DNA of 64,000 nucleotides, taken from assembly GCA_020851465.1 (NCBI GenBank), contig JADZCR010000001.1, forward strand, positions 372,001-436,000. Direction: 5' to 3'. Within the stretch, counting starts at the first letter, position 1, and each line of letters begins with the position of its first letter. This DNA comes from Phycisphaeraceae bacterium. GTDB taxonomy: Bacteria > Planctomycetota > Phycisphaerae > Phycisphaerales > Phycisphaeraceae. The notes beneath the pieces are model-generated. The model was not told the origin of the DNA and did no database searches. It saw only the letters and a list, made by a program, of their open reading frames with translations. A program made the position numbers and the translations under genes. Positions 50,407 to 60,076 of the stretch are shown here, piece by piece.

Positions 50407-52440
50407 TCATGCCACCGCAGGTACCGCTTGAGTTGACGATCCAGCTACGCGGCGTACCGGTGACTTAGCAGCATCGGCGTCGGCCATCTCAATTTCCTCT
50501 CCTGCTCGCACCAGTCGGGCGGAGTTAAACGTCACCACGAGACCGCTGGCGACGTGTAACACCGCAGCCAGAATCGGCGAGACATATCCAAATGCCGCCA
50601 ACGCCATGAAGATCAGGATGAACAGCCCGCCGATCCACAGGTTCTGACGGATGATGCCGCTCGTCCGCCGCGACAAATCTATGAGGAAGGGGATGCGATT
50701 AAGGTTGTTGTTCATCAGCGCGATATTGGCGGAATGGATTGCCACATCGCTGCCTGCCGCACCCATGGCGATGGAGATATCGCCAGCGGCCAATGCTGGT
50801 GCGTCGTTGACGCCGTCACCAATCACCGCCACGCGGTGTCCCTTGCTCTTAAGTTCATCCACCATTTCGAGTTTCTGGTGGGGAAGCACCTCAGCACGGT
50901 AGTCGGTGTGCATCTGTGCCGCGACGCGCCGGGCGACACTCTCACGGTCGCCGGTAACGATGATCAGTCGGTTGAGACCCAGCTCGCGCAGTCGATCCAT
51001 AGCAGCCGCAGCCTGTGGCCGGGTATTGTCCTCAAGCCCGATCCATCCAAGCATCTGCCCGCCGCGCACCACATAGAGCACACTGAGGCCTTCGGTCTCC
51101 TGACTTTCCTGGATCCCCGCAATTTCCTGAGCGGCACCATCCACCAGTTGAATTCCAGGAGTATCGGTGCTGGTAATCCAGTTGGCGCGGCCGACAAAAA
51201 CCTGTTGACCTTCGATGACTCCTTTAACGCCCCTGCCGGAAACCTCCTCAAATCCTTGCACTTCCGCGAGCATCAACCTCGCCCGCTTGGCTACATCGGT
51301 TACAGCTCGTGCTACCGGGTGACGGCTGTTCTGCTCCACGCTGCCGGCAATTCGCAGCAGTTCCGCCCCTTCAACACCTGCGGATGGTGCCAGACGTGAT
51401 ACCTGGAGTTGACCAGTTGTCAGCGTGCCGGTTTTATCAAAGATGATCGCGGTCAAATTCCGCGCTGCTTCGAGATCAACCACGCTCTTGACTAAAACAC
51501 CTAACCGGGCCGCAGCGGACAAGGCGGCGACCATAGCTGTTGGTGTAGCCAGAATCAGGGCGCAGGGGCACGCAACTACCAGCATCGCGATCGCCCGCTC
51601 CATCGGATTCGACAAGCCGAGCTTAGTGACAAAAAACAGCACAATGCCGACGATCATCAGAATTGTCGGCGTGTACCAGGCGGCATAACTGTCGATCATT
51701 CGCATGATCGGGATTCGTGTGCGCTCTGCCTGAAGGATCAAATCCTTTACCCGACCCAGCGTCGTATCTTGACCTGCTTTGGTCACCTCGATGTCCATGA
51801 CGCCCGTGACGTTGATCGTTCCGCCGAAGGCGTCATCACCTTCGACTTTATCCACCGGGAGCGACTCACCTGTGATGTTGGCCTGGTTTACAGTGCTCAT
51901 CCCACGGACAACGCGACCATCGGCAGGGATGTTGTCTCCCGGCCGCACCCGCACCACGTCGCCGGGCTTGAGGTCTTTCGCCTCGACTTCGCTTTCCTGC
52001 TCGCCGCGCACCAGGTGAGCTCGTGTCGGTGTGATTCGAACCAGTGACTCGATGCTCGCCTGCGCACCCAATGCAGTACGGTTTTCGATCAAGACCGCGA
52101 TAATCATGAAAAAGGCGATCGCAGCTGATTCCTGATACTGCTGAATGGCGAAAGCGGCTATCACTGCGAGGGCGACCAGTTCATTCATGTGCATGTGGCC
52201 GCGCAGCATGTCCTTGATGGCGACCCAGACCAGAGGGGCACCGAGCAGGATGGCCGAAACCATCCCCAGTAGCGTTGCGTAAATATTGGTATCGCTACCT
52301 TCGCTCTTGCCGAAGAGAAATTGCGCCGCAAACGAACTGATTAAGAGCATCCCGCCGACGAGGGTGGCGAGAATCTGTATGCCCACTCGGCCGGTACTTT
52401 TTTCGACCTCAAGGCCTTCCTTCACGTAGTCGTGCGCCAT
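50407..52440 (-). CDS. P1B-type heavy-metal ATPase without metal-binding domain
   Basis: A 677-residue heavy-metal translocating P-type ATPase. AGGA lies about ten bases before ATG 52440. The actuator domain has TGES (190-193); the metal-selectivity motif is CPC (291-293) in VACPCALILATPTAM; the phosphorylation site is D335 in FDKTGTLTTGQ; and the nucleotide-binding part has HPVARA and the hinge GDGVNDAPALA. The CPC motif and overall length indicate a Zn/Cd/Pb or Cu exporter; the N-terminal heavy-metal-associated (HMA) domain usual for this family is absent. Likely detoxifies metal across the inner membrane. It is close to the His-rich HflK-like gene, but not in one operon with it. Confidence 0.9.
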   Translation of the reverse strand: MAHDYVKEGLEVEKSTGRVGIQILATLVGGMLLISSFAAQFLFGKSEGSDTNIYATLLGMVSAILLGAPLVWVAIKDMLRGHMHMNELVALAVIAAFAIQQYQESAAIAFFMIIAVLIENRTALGAQASIESLVRITPTRAHLVRGEQESEVEAKDLKPGDVVRVRPGDNIPADGRVVRGMSTVNQANITGESLPVDKVEGDDAFGGTINVTGVMDIEVTKAGQDTTLGRVKDLILQAERTRIPIMRMIDSYAAWYTPTILMIVGIVLFFVTKLGLSNPMERAIAMLVVACPCALILATPTAMVAALSAAARLGVLVKSVVDLEAARNLTAIIFDKTGTLTTGQLQVSRLAPSAGVEGAELLRIAGSVEQNSRHPVARAVTDVAKRARLMLAEVQGFEEVSGRGVKGVIEGQQVFVGRANWITSTDTPGIQLVDGAAQEIAGIQESQETEGLSVLYVVRGGQMLGWIGLEDNTRPQAAAAMDRLRELGLNRLIIVTGDRESVARRVAAQMHTDYRAEVLPHQKLEMVDELKSKGHRVAVIGDGVNDAPALAAGDISIAMGAAGSDVAIHSANIALMNNNLNRIPFLIDLSRRTSGIIRQNLWIGGLFILIFMALAAFGYVSPILAAVLHVASGLVVTFNSARLVRAGEEIEMADADAAKSPVRRVAGSSTQAVPAVA

Positions 52441-52747
52441 GCCAAACTATTCCTGAATTGAGGTTGCGATGAGTGCTGATGTTACACGGAGACGGTTGGA
52501 ACTCATGTTACGCGACCGGCCATTGTCGGGTTCTACTTAAATATCTGGCGAACCACGATCTTATGCGCCAGCCCCAAGTCGGTCCGCCATGCTGGCCATA
52601 ATCCGACCAACAACCCTTGCCATAATTTCTGGGACACCGCGTATGAATGGATTATTATGCAAACAATTGAAAACAAAACAATTAAGACGAGCTTAGACGT
52701 AGAAAAACTCTGCCTTTTCGATCGCAATTGGCAAGATGAAATGAAGC
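52441..52747. other. Low-GC intergenic region with doubtful small ORF
   Basis: A 307-bp gap between the P1B ATPase start and an uncharacterised membrane protein gene, more AT-rich than the surroundings. A minus-strand frame of 64 codons at 52533-52727 starts with TTG and contains one hydrophobic stretch (LVLIVLFSIVCIIIHSY). I see no RBS or family match, so it is left unannotated. The region should contain the ATPase promoter. Confidence 0.35.
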
Positions 52748-53614
52748 TTACCCGGTATTTTGTTTGGTATCCGCGGTTGGTTTAGTGGGATGAGATTGAA
52801 TTGAGTTAGCAGGAGGAGCAAACTTCAGCCGAGCAGCAAGAGATGCTGCATAGAGTGCGATGACCATAACCAGATGGAACTCCTGTGTTTCGCTGGTGCG
52901 CAGTGAGATTGGCACATGCTTGCCAGTCCAATCGACGATACGTTTGGGCCAGGGGAGCAGGAACGCAACGATGGTAGCCACCGTTGTTGCGTTGGTTGGC
53001 CAGAACCACGACGCCGGTTGGGCGGGGTCGTCGAGTTTCCACTTCCGCTCCAGAAAAAGCGGGACAACCACACACGCGAAAACCGAGCCGAATTCGATGA
53101 TTTGTTTGGGAAGTTTGCCAAAGAGATCACCCCAGATGCCGGGGAGGTTGTGAAGATTGGTCTCGCCTTGATCGTTATGCTGCTTGAACCAACTCAACTG
53201 GTGAAGGACTTTTTCGCGTGCGTCACCGGTTATGGTTCCTTTGACTCGAGGATCGATATTGGGAACGCCATCGTTTTTGATTTCTTCCGGGTCTCCGGGT
53301 AACCGCATGCGACGGATATGTTGGCCCCAACTGCTTTCCTCGCCGGCGATGTAGAGGAGTCCAATGATCAATAGGATGGGGATAAATCGCAGCGAGTGAG
53401 TCGGCAGTCCTGCACGGTGATGAAATGCCACAACCCCAGCACCAGCTCCAATCAATGCAGCTACGACCGTTGCCCACTCGATCGGCCCCTCCTTATAGAC
53501 GAGCAGCCCCGATGCCTCCGGATAGAAGATGCCCAGCACCAGCAGGAGTGTTACAGGTGCCAGTGGCATCCAAACGGTCCAGCCCACGGAAAGATCGTGA
53601 ATACGTCTAGTCAT
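52748..53614 (-). CDS. Uncharacterised multi-pass membrane protein
   Basis: A 288-residue membrane protein of unknown function. Hydrophobic segments lie near residues 12-36, 46-65, 74-90, 170-190, 208-225 and 246-263. The loop around residues 90-160 is soluble and polar (SWGQHIRRMRLPGDPEEIKND), with two Trp-rich bits. A AGAGG sequence lies about ten bases before ATG 53614. The C-terminal 25 residues are Thr/Pro/Lys-rich. It is on the minus strand between the P1B ATPase and the divergent oxidoreductase at 53808. No family is recognised. Confidence 0.5.
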   Translation of the reverse strand: MTRRIHDLSVGWTVWMPLAPVTLLLVLGIFYPEASGLLVYKEGPIEWATVVAALIGAGAGVVAFHHRAGLPTHSLRFIPILLIIGLLYIAGEESSWGQHIRRMRLPGDPEEIKNDGVPNIDPRVKGTITGDAREKVLHQLSWFKQHNDQGETNLHNLPGIWGDLFGKLPKQIIEFGSVFACVVVPLFLERKWKLDDPAQPASWFWPTNATTVATIVAFLLPWPKRIVDWTGKHVPISLRTSETQEFHLVMVIALYAASLAARLKFAPPANSIQSHPTKPTADTKQNTG

Positions 53615-53807
53615 ACCAGGGTACCTCTCGGAAGGGGTGGGCGATTGTCATCATAACCAACCAGACTGTGTCGATTTGGGTGATGAAAATCGAACAATTA
53701 CCCCTTTCATACGGCTCTGCGACGGCTGGCTTCTTGCTGTCTGCCAGCGGTATCGTTCTAATGCCCGACTCACCTGATTTAACCAACCAGTATTCTGGAG
53801 TCCTTCA

Positions 53808-55142
53808 ATGCCCAGGAAAATGACACGCTACGCAGTTGTCGGCACCGGTGGTCGCGTCACGATGTTTATCGATCCGCTTGCGACGCGCTTCAACAAGACT
53901 AACCAGATCGTCGGCCTGTGTGATACGAACCCTGGTCGGCTTGAGTACCACAACGACCGCCTCGTCAGCCTGGGTCACCCCCGCGTGGCGACCTATCTAG
54001 CCAAAGATTTCGATCGAATGATTCGTGAAACCAAGCCTGATGCGGTCATTGTTACCACGGTCGATGCTTTTCATCACCAGTACATCATTCGTGCGCTGGA
54101 ACTCGGATGCGATGCCATCACTGAAAAGCCGATGACGACCGATGACAAGAAGTGTCGCGCTATCTTCGATGCAGTCAAGCGCACAGGGCGCAATGTTCGC
54201 GTCACATTCAACTATCGCTGGGCTCCCGGCCCGACGCTGGTCAAGCAGCTGCTGTCACGAGACATTATTGGTGAGATCATCCACGTGGATATGGAATATC
54301 TGCTCAACACCAGCCATGGCGCAGACTATTTCCGTCGTTGGCACCGCGAAAAGGATAAGTCGGGGGGCTTGATGGTACACAAGAGCACCCACCATTTCGA
54401 TCTTGTCAACTGGTGGATCAACTCCGTGCCCGAAGAGGTGTACGGTCACGGGCGGCTTGCGTTTTATGGCCGAAAAAATGCCGAGAAGCGAGGTCTCAAA
54501 GTCAAATACAGCCGCTACACGGGTCAGAATACCAAAGGCGACCCCTTCGCTTTGAAGCTTACCGATCAGGGTTATATGCTCGACATGTACGCCAAGACGG
54601 AAAAATATGACGGCTATATCCGCGACCGCAATGTATTCGGCGACAACATCTCAGCGGAAGACACCATGAGCCTGCTCGTGAAATACCGTACCGGCATCGT
54701 GCTCAATTACTCGCTTAACGCTTATCTCCCGCGCGAAGGATTCCACATCGTTTTCAATGGGACCAAAGGACGACTGGAATACAACGAAGACCACGGGATG
54801 CACGTGATCGAAGGGTCAAAGAAAAACTCCAGCCCGGAAGGTCACGACCTTAACTGGGAAAGTCGCTGCATCGTTCATCCACTCTTTGGTCGCCCATATC
54901 GAGTGGAGATTCCCAAGGCAGAGGGCACCCACGGCGGCAGCGATCCTTTGCTTGCTGAACAGATTTTCTCCCCCAAACCCCCCAAGGAAAAATGGGGTCG
55001 CAATGCCGGTCACGAACAGGGTGCGGCGTCGATTCTGATTGGCATCGCTGCCAACCAGTGTTTCGTGACACATAAGCCAGTCTCTATCGCGAAACTCTGC
55101 CCACAGTTGGGGAATCGAAAAAAACTGAGCGAGCTGAAGTAA
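53808..55142 (+). CDS. Gfo/Idh/MocA family oxidoreductase
   Basis: A 444-residue oxidoreductase. GGAG lies seven bases before ATG 53808. The Rossmann start is RYAVVGTGGRVTMFI; the EKP motif is in CDAITEKPMTTDDKKC; later LLNTSHGADYFRRWHREK and LMVHKSTHHFDLVNWW carry the catalytic region with conserved His residues; a C-terminal beta-sheet domain follows. Family members oxidise or epimerise sugars, inositols or related polyols with NAD(P). The next gene on the same strand encodes a secreted protein. Genes of this family are numerous in Planctomycetota. No substrate can be assigned. Confidence 0.88.
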   Translation: MPRKMTRYAVVGTGGRVTMFIDPLATRFNKTNQIVGLCDTNPGRLEYHNDRLVSLGHPRVATYLAKDFDRMIRETKPDAVIVTTVDAFHHQYIIRALELGCDAITEKPMTTDDKKCRAIFDAVKRTGRNVRVTFNYRWAPGPTLVKQLLSRDIIGEIIHVDMEYLLNTSHGADYFRRWHREKDKSGGLMVHKSTHHFDLVNWWINSVPEEVYGHGRLAFYGRKNAEKRGLKVKYSRYTGQNTKGDPFALKLTDQGYMLDMYAKTEKYDGYIRDRNVFGDNISAEDTMSLLVKYRTGIVLNYSLNAYLPREGFHIVFNGTKGRLEYNEDHGMHVIEGSKKNSSPEGHDLNWESRCIVHPLFGRPYRVEIPKAEGTHGGSDPLLAEQIFSPKPPKEKWGRNAGHEQGAASILIGIAANQCFVTHKPVSIAKLCPQLGNRKKLSELK

Positions 55143-55291
55143 AACAACTTCGACTCGGCGTATTCATGACTGCAACAAGTGATTTGAAACAAGAGCGTGA
55201 AAACGCAGTTTGTGGGTTCACGAGTGTAGAAATCTGCTCCGTGTGGGTGTCATGAAACGCAGCGGATCGGTTGCGTTTCGCAGGAGTGCCC

Positions 55292-56551
55292 ATGTTTCAA
55301 ATCATTCTCCTGACCGGCATTGTGTTGTTAATGGCTTCAGTAGTATTTGCGGACACGCCAACCACCCAGCCGCAATCCATCGAAGTGGCCGGCGTCACAA
55401 CAACTTATTTTCATAACTCGCACGCGGATGTCATCCTTAGCCGCTTAGTCCAGACCGATACGCTTGATGGCAAGGGCAAGGTATCGCCGCTTAAGCTCGT
55501 GTCGCTGTACACCGATCAGCTCGGTCGAGGAAATCAGCCCGACAAGAGCCGCGACCTGGCGCAGCAATATGGATTTTCGATTTACAACACAGTCACAGAT
55601 ACGCTGACGCGCGGCAAAGGCACCCTTGCAGTACGTGGTGTGCTCCTTGTTGCCGAGCACGGCAACTATCCGCACTCGCCGACAGGTAATACGCAGTATC
55701 CCAAACGCCGCCTGTTTGAGGAGATCGCGAAGGTGATCGAAAAGAGCGGCCAGCCAGTGCCGGTCTTTTGCGACAAACACCTGAGCGATAACTGGACCGA
55801 CGCAAAATGGATCTACGACACCGCCAAGCGGCTTAAGATTCCTTTGATGGCCGGTTCATCGCTGCCGACGCTCTGGCGTGAGCCGCAAGCCGACGTCAAA
55901 AGGGACGCGGAGGTAAAGGAGATCTTCGCGCTCTCATACCACACGCTCGACCATTACGGATTCCACGCGCTGGAAATGGTGCAGTGTCTTGTCGAGCGGC
56001 GAAAGGGCGGCGAAACAGGAATTCGTGCGGTGCAATGTCTCAGTGATGATGCGGCGTGGGAAGCGTTTGACAAAAACGTATTCGACAAAAAGCTCTACGA
56101 GGAGGCACTGGCGCGGCAGTCTCGCAATGGTTTTAATGGCAAGCACCCGCGCGAGTCTGTGCCGCATCCTGATCTTTTCATCATCGAGTATGCCGATGGG
56201 CTCAGGGCTTACGTGCTGACGCTAAATCCAGCGATCGGTGAGTGGTCGGTGGCATGGAGGAACGGTGATAGCTCTGTGCAGTCCACGCGATTTGTCACTC
56301 AGGAAGCGCGTCCAGCCATGCATTTCACGTTCCTGCTTAACGGCATCGAGCAAATGATGATCACAGGTCAGCCCGCCTGGCCGGTCGAACGTACGCTCAT
56401 GACCAGTGGCTTGCTCGATGCGCTGCTGCAATCAAAAACACAGGGCGGTAAGCGGATTGAGACACCCTACTTGATGTTCAGCTATAAGAGTGATTGGAAC
56501 TGGAAGCAGCCGCCCCCGGCCCCGCCTGGACGACCATTTACAGAGCAATAG
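55292..56551 (+). CDS. Secreted protein, uncharacterised
   Basis: A 419-residue protein with a signal peptide (MFQIILLTGIVLLMASVVFA) and a mature start DTPTTQPQSIEVAG. CAGGAG is about five bases before ATG 55292. The mature domain is alpha/beta with the text ADVILSRLVQTDTLDGKGK, LVSLYTDQLGRGNQPDKSRDLAQQYG and VRGVLLVAEHGNYPHSP near the start, VPVFCDKHLSDN in the middle, and ends TPYLMFSYKSDWNWKQPPP. This resembles a Gfo/Idh-like or glycosidase-associated planctomycete protein, but I cannot assign it. It follows the oxidoreductase gene at 53808 by 150 bases, so a related sugar role is possible. Confidence 0.55.
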   Translation: MFQIILLTGIVLLMASVVFADTPTTQPQSIEVAGVTTTYFHNSHADVILSRLVQTDTLDGKGKVSPLKLVSLYTDQLGRGNQPDKSRDLAQQYGFSIYNTVTDTLTRGKGTLAVRGVLLVAEHGNYPHSPTGNTQYPKRRLFEEIAKVIEKSGQPVPVFCDKHLSDNWTDAKWIYDTAKRLKIPLMAGSSLPTLWREPQADVKRDAEVKEIFALSYHTLDHYGFHALEMVQCLVERRKGGETGIRAVQCLSDDAAWEAFDKNVFDKKLYEEALARQSRNGFNGKHPRESVPHPDLFIIEYADGLRAYVLTLNPAIGEWSVAWRNGDSSVQSTRFVTQEARPAMHFTFLLNGIEQMMITGQPAWPVERTLMTSGLLDALLQSKTQGGKRIETPYLMFSYKSDWNWKQPPPAPPGRPFTEQ

Positions 56552-56617
56552 CAATTATTGTTTAACGCCAGATTGCTGGAAGACATTCATCGCGGGCAGG
56601 ATCTTTGCGTGGTAAGT

Positions 56618-57436
56618 TCAACCATATGCACCTTTCGTGTGTTTTCCCAGCACACGCAATAGCCGCTCGTCTGCGCCTTTCAGCACGTGGTCAGGCATTC
56701 GGTAATTCAGGAACGGGTAAAACTTCTGCGACACGAATCGCATCGAGTAGGACTGTTGGAGCAGGTAGCGAGTGCGGTTGCTGGTGTTAGGCGCTCCGCG
56801 GTGCCAGACTTGGGAGTGTTGCAGGTAGATGTCCCCTGCCTTGCAGAGAATGGACTGGCCGCCGCGACCTTCAAAAGTGGGATTCTTGAGGTCATTAGGT
56901 GCGCGGCCTGAATAGTGGCTGCGCGGAACGAATTGCGTCGGTCCGTATTGCTCCTCGTCAAGGTCGGTCAACGGAATCTGCACGTTGAGTACAAAGCAGG
57001 GAATGGTCAGTCGTGCATCGAAACGAGGCACGCTGTCGGGCATGTTCGGCCAGAGAAGTGCAGGAATATCCACGTGATAATTATCAATCGCACGACCCGG
57101 CGGGTTACGTACCACGTTATTGGCGATCAAATGGCAATCCGCACCGAGTATCGTTTCCATCAGCGAAATAATGGGTTCTCTGATGAGCATGTCTCGGAAC
57201 AGGTTGTCCCACTCAAAGAGTCGAACCGCGATCCACTCGCCATAGATCGTGTCGGTGGTATGAACGCGTGGATCAGCGAAAACTCGATCCACCCTCTCGC
57301 GCAGTGCCGTGACATCTGTCGGCTTCAACATATCCTTGAGAAGCAGGCAACCCTCAAGGCGAAATTCGTCGACAAGTGCCTGGTTCTTTTCGGCGGAAAA
57401 GGGTTGTGATAAAGCGACAGGATTCGTAGTTGGCAT
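56618..57436 (-). CDS. Phytanoyl-CoA dioxygenase family protein
   Basis: A 272-residue Fe(II)/2-oxoglutarate dioxygenase of the PhyH family. The iron ligands are H121 and D123 in YHVDIPALL and H212 in QVWHRGAPN; R/K residues for 2-oxoglutarate follow in NRTRYLLQQS. The start of the domain is VDEFRLEGCLLLKDML. The ATG at 57436 is chosen over a codon 15 bases earlier. It probably hydroxylates a small molecule; the substrate is unknown. PhyH paralogues are abundant in Planctomycetota. It is on the minus strand together with the alpha/beta hydrolase at 57515-58696. Confidence 0.85.
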   Translation of the reverse strand: MPTTNPVALSQPFSAEKNQALVDEFRLEGCLLLKDMLKPTDVTALRERVDRVFADPRVHTTDTIYGEWIAVRLFEWDNLFRDMLIREPIISLMETILGADCHLIANNVVRNPPGRAIDNYHVDIPALLWPNMPDSVPRFDARLTIPCFVLNVQIPLTDLDEEQYGPTQFVPRSHYSGRAPNDLKNPTFEGRGGQSILCKAGDIYLQHSQVWHRGAPNTSNRTRYLLQQSYSMRFVSQKFYPFLNYRMPDHVLKGADERLLRVLGKHTKGAYG

Positions 57437-57514
57437 GTTCAGGTCTCGCATGAACAGGAATCATTACGATCGCAGACAGTGTCCCTCGCGGTAGCTGGGG
57501 AGTTAAGGGATGGG

Positions 57515-58696
57515 CTAAGGCTTAGTCAAGACAGGCTGAGCGATGTCAGCAGGCTCGCTTCGGATCACCGGTTCCTTGATGCGCACCCCGTCGCTCCAGG
57601 TTCCCATGAAGCCTCCCTCGCTGGCGGCCCGTATAGCGTCATCCGCGTGTTTGTTGTCAAAGGCAGCGGCGCAGAGCGCATCAAACGGTCGCCAGTAGGC
57701 GTAGTAGTCCACGTAATTCGGTGGACGTTCCCACGAAGCAACGTGGTATTGATTTGCGGTACCGGCTTTTTTTTCAGCGGTGCTCGCCCATGCAGACGGC
57801 CCAGTCCCGTCGATTTCACGAGCTTCGTAGGACAGGTCAAGTGCCAATGGGGTTGCATGATGCATGACCACGCGCGGTCGGCCATGATCGTCACTTCGGA
57901 AAAAAAGATACCGCTTGTTTTCTTTCTTAACTCGCGTCGCTTCGTTGAAGATCCGTTGCGCGTCCGCATCACCCACAATGTCATCGAAATCCCCAGCACT
58001 GGTGATCAACAGTGTATCTGCAGAGATTTTTGATAAGTCAGCCAGCGGGAAGATTTCACTCCGTCCCGGCTGGACGCACATAACGGCGCGCGGGTGCGGC
58101 AGGTTTTCCTTATCCGCCAGCGCAGCCAAATTCGCCGCGAGCACTCCGCCGCACGAGTGACCAACGATGACGAATCGCTTTCGGTCGGGAGTGACGTGAC
58201 CGGGCTGGTCGAGCGTTTTAAGTGCATTCTTGACGGATGTGAGCATGGCCTCGGTGAATGTATCACCTGGAGCCAGTAGATCCGCCTGGTATCGCGGAAA
58301 GATGACGATGTTTCCACGCTTTGCCAGATGATCTATCCACGCGCCGTAGGTTCGCGGGTTCATCTGCCCCCAGCCGTGAAGAAAGACGATGACCGGAGCA
58401 GTCTTTGGTACAGGCGATGCTGGTTCGAAAAGCCAGTATTGCCCGTTGCCTTCATCATGCACGGACTTGGTGACGGCCGAATGGGCGTACTGTTTGCCGC
58501 CAGGTCCAGACGCGGGTTGCTGCGGCGCGGTGGGAGCATCACCACGCGCAGGAGAACCGTAGGTCAGCAGCAGGAGAACCAGCAGCAAAGGAAAGATAAA
58601 AGTGCGCCACTGACGTGTTTCAGCTCGCGGACGAGGCGTGCCTGGAACAAGCGCTGTTGCCGATCGAGGTGACGATGCTGCGGTGCGGCTGTTCAT
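57515..58696 (-). CDS. Secreted alpha/beta hydrolase
   Basis: A 393-residue alpha/beta hydrolase. A hydrophobic segment at residues 33-47 is followed by A-R-G-D, a signal-peptide-like N-terminus after a long basic start; the mature start has PTAPQQPASG. The fold shows PVIVFLHGWGQMNPR (oxyanion hole), the nucleophile S181 in VIVGHSCGGVLAANL, acid and His residues further on (SAGDFDDIVG, DDHGRPRVVMHH). The latter His-rich stretch is unusual. Chlorophyllase/dienelactone-hydrolase-like. The start ATG 58696 is the only clear one. It is divergent from the corA gene by 91 bases. Confidence 0.8.
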   Translation of the reverse strand: MNSRTAASSPRSATALVPGTPRPRAETRQWRTFIFPLLLVLLLLTYGSPARGDAPTAPQQPASGPGGKQYAHSAVTKSVHDEGNGQYWLFEPASPVPKTAPVIVFLHGWGQMNPRTYGAWIDHLAKRGNIVIFPRYQADLLAPGDTFTEAMLTSVKNALKTLDQPGHVTPDRKRFVIVGHSCGGVLAANLAALADKENLPHPRAVMCVQPGRSEIFPLADLSKISADTLLITSAGDFDDIVGDADAQRIFNEATRVKKENKRYLFFRSDDHGRPRVVMHHATPLALDLSYEAREIDGTGPSAWASTAEKKAGTANQYHVASWERPPNYVDYYAYWRPFDALCAAAFDNKHADDAIRAASEGGFMGTWSDGVRIKEPVIRSEPADIAQPVLTKP

Positions 58697-58787
58697 GGTT
58701 CGGCTGTTCGTGCTGGAGACGCCGTTTGTCGTGCAACCAGCTATTTTACCTTCCCAATCTTTTGTGGATTATCATGGATCAACGCCT

Positions 58788-60005
58788 ATGCGCACCTCGT
58801 CTCGCCGCAAGTCGATCCGCATTGCCCATCAAGTCGGTAAAACCATCGGCTCCGCGGTGGACGTGACCACCGACCTGGCGACCGACCTTATGGGTATTCC
58901 GCGGCTGCGAAAACCCAATATCGGCGCCCCGCCGGGTATTGACTCATCTCAGCTTAAGACGCTTCCCAGCACAGATGAGTTGGTCCACATTACCTGTACT
59001 GATTACGCGCCCGAAAAAGTACAGGTTCAGACAGTCGAGGATCTGGAAGATTTTGTTGTCCATCATCGCCCAGACTGGTCTGTGGTCCGCTGGGTCAATG
59101 TGGACGGTCTGACAAATATGACGGTCATTCAGGCACTGGCGGAGAAGTACGACCTGCATCCGCTGGCGATTGAGGATGTGCTCCACATCCCGCAGCGACC
59201 GAAGGTGGACGTTTATGGCGAAGGGCCGTCCGGCGAGTCACAGACACCTGCGAGGCTGTTCATCATCGCCCGAATGCTTGAACTCAATGACCACAAGCTC
59301 TGCCGCGAGCAGATCAGCATATTTGTAGGCCACCGCACAGTCATCACGTTTCAGGAGTCCAAGGGTGATGTGTGGGATCCGATCCGTGCGAGGATCCAGA
59401 AGCCAGGCTCGCAACTGCGACTGAACGGCGCTGGGTTTCTCGCCTATTCACTGCTCGACGCGATTATCGACCACTGTTTTCCGATCCTGGAATACTACGG
59501 CGATCGACTCGAAGAACTGGAGGAGATCGTTTACGACAAGCCGACACCCGCCGTCGTGCATCAAATCCATCAGCTTCGCCGTGAACTGCTGTTGATCCGT
59601 CGTGATATCTGGCCGATGCGTGAAGTTATACACACGCTCCAGCGAGAGCCTCACGAATGTATGAGCGATACGACTCGCACCTATCTCCGCGATGTGTACG
59701 ACCATACAGTGCAGATCATCGACCTGATCGAGACCTATCGAGAAATGGGCACCGGACTGACCGAGGCCTACATGTCATCGCTTTCGATCCGCATGAACGA
59801 GACGATGAAGGTGCTGACGATCATCGGCACGATCTTTATTCCGCTGACTTTTCTCGCGGGAGTTTACGGAATGAATTTTGATTACATGCCTGAGATTAAT
59901 TGGCTTCGAGCATATCCGTGGTCATATCCGATCGGTTTTTGGGTGATCTGTGCCGCGATCTCAATAGCACTGGTGGTGTGGTTTAAAAGGCGCGGATGGA
60001 TTTAG
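58788..60005 (+). CDS. corA: Magnesium/cobalt transporter CorA
   Basis: A 405-residue CorA/Mrs2-type channel. Two C-terminal membrane helices flank the selectivity motif GMN (residues 361-363) in LAGVYGMNFDYMPE; the second helix is FWVICAAISIALVVWF. The long N-terminal part is a soluble cytoplasmic alpha/beta domain, with LHPLAIEDVLHIPQRPKVD and IIARMLELNDHKL, and a long helix bundle. The C-terminal RRGWI tail is basic. The ATG at 58788 is chosen because the longer frame overlaps the divergent hydrolase gene. Substrate may be Mg2+ or Co2+; the GMN motif cannot distinguish them. Inner membrane. Confidence 0.92.
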   Translation: MRTSSRRKSIRIAHQVGKTIGSAVDVTTDLATDLMGIPRLRKPNIGAPPGIDSSQLKTLPSTDELVHITCTDYAPEKVQVQTVEDLEDFVVHHRPDWSVVRWVNVDGLTNMTVIQALAEKYDLHPLAIEDVLHIPQRPKVDVYGEGPSGESQTPARLFIIARMLELNDHKLCREQISIFVGHRTVITFQESKGDVWDPIRARIQKPGSQLRLNGAGFLAYSLLDAIIDHCFPILEYYGDRLEELEEIVYDKPTPAVVHQIHQLRRELLLIRRDIWPMREVIHTLQREPHECMSDTTRTYLRDVYDHTVQIIDLIETYREMGTGLTEAYMSSLSIRMNETMKVLTIIGTIFIPLTFLAGVYGMNFDYMPEINWLRAYPWSYPIGFWVICAAISIALVVWFKRRGWI

Positions 60006-60076
60006 ACATATCGGGTTTGAAAAGGAGCAGGACTTCAATCAGCCGGATGATGTTCGACTTTATTTTTGTATAGCGG

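Noticed and set aside
54279..54290. Palindrome ATCCACGTGGAT resembling a parS core
   Set aside because: It lacks the outer GTT/AAC bases of parS and lies inside the oxidoreductase coding sequence.
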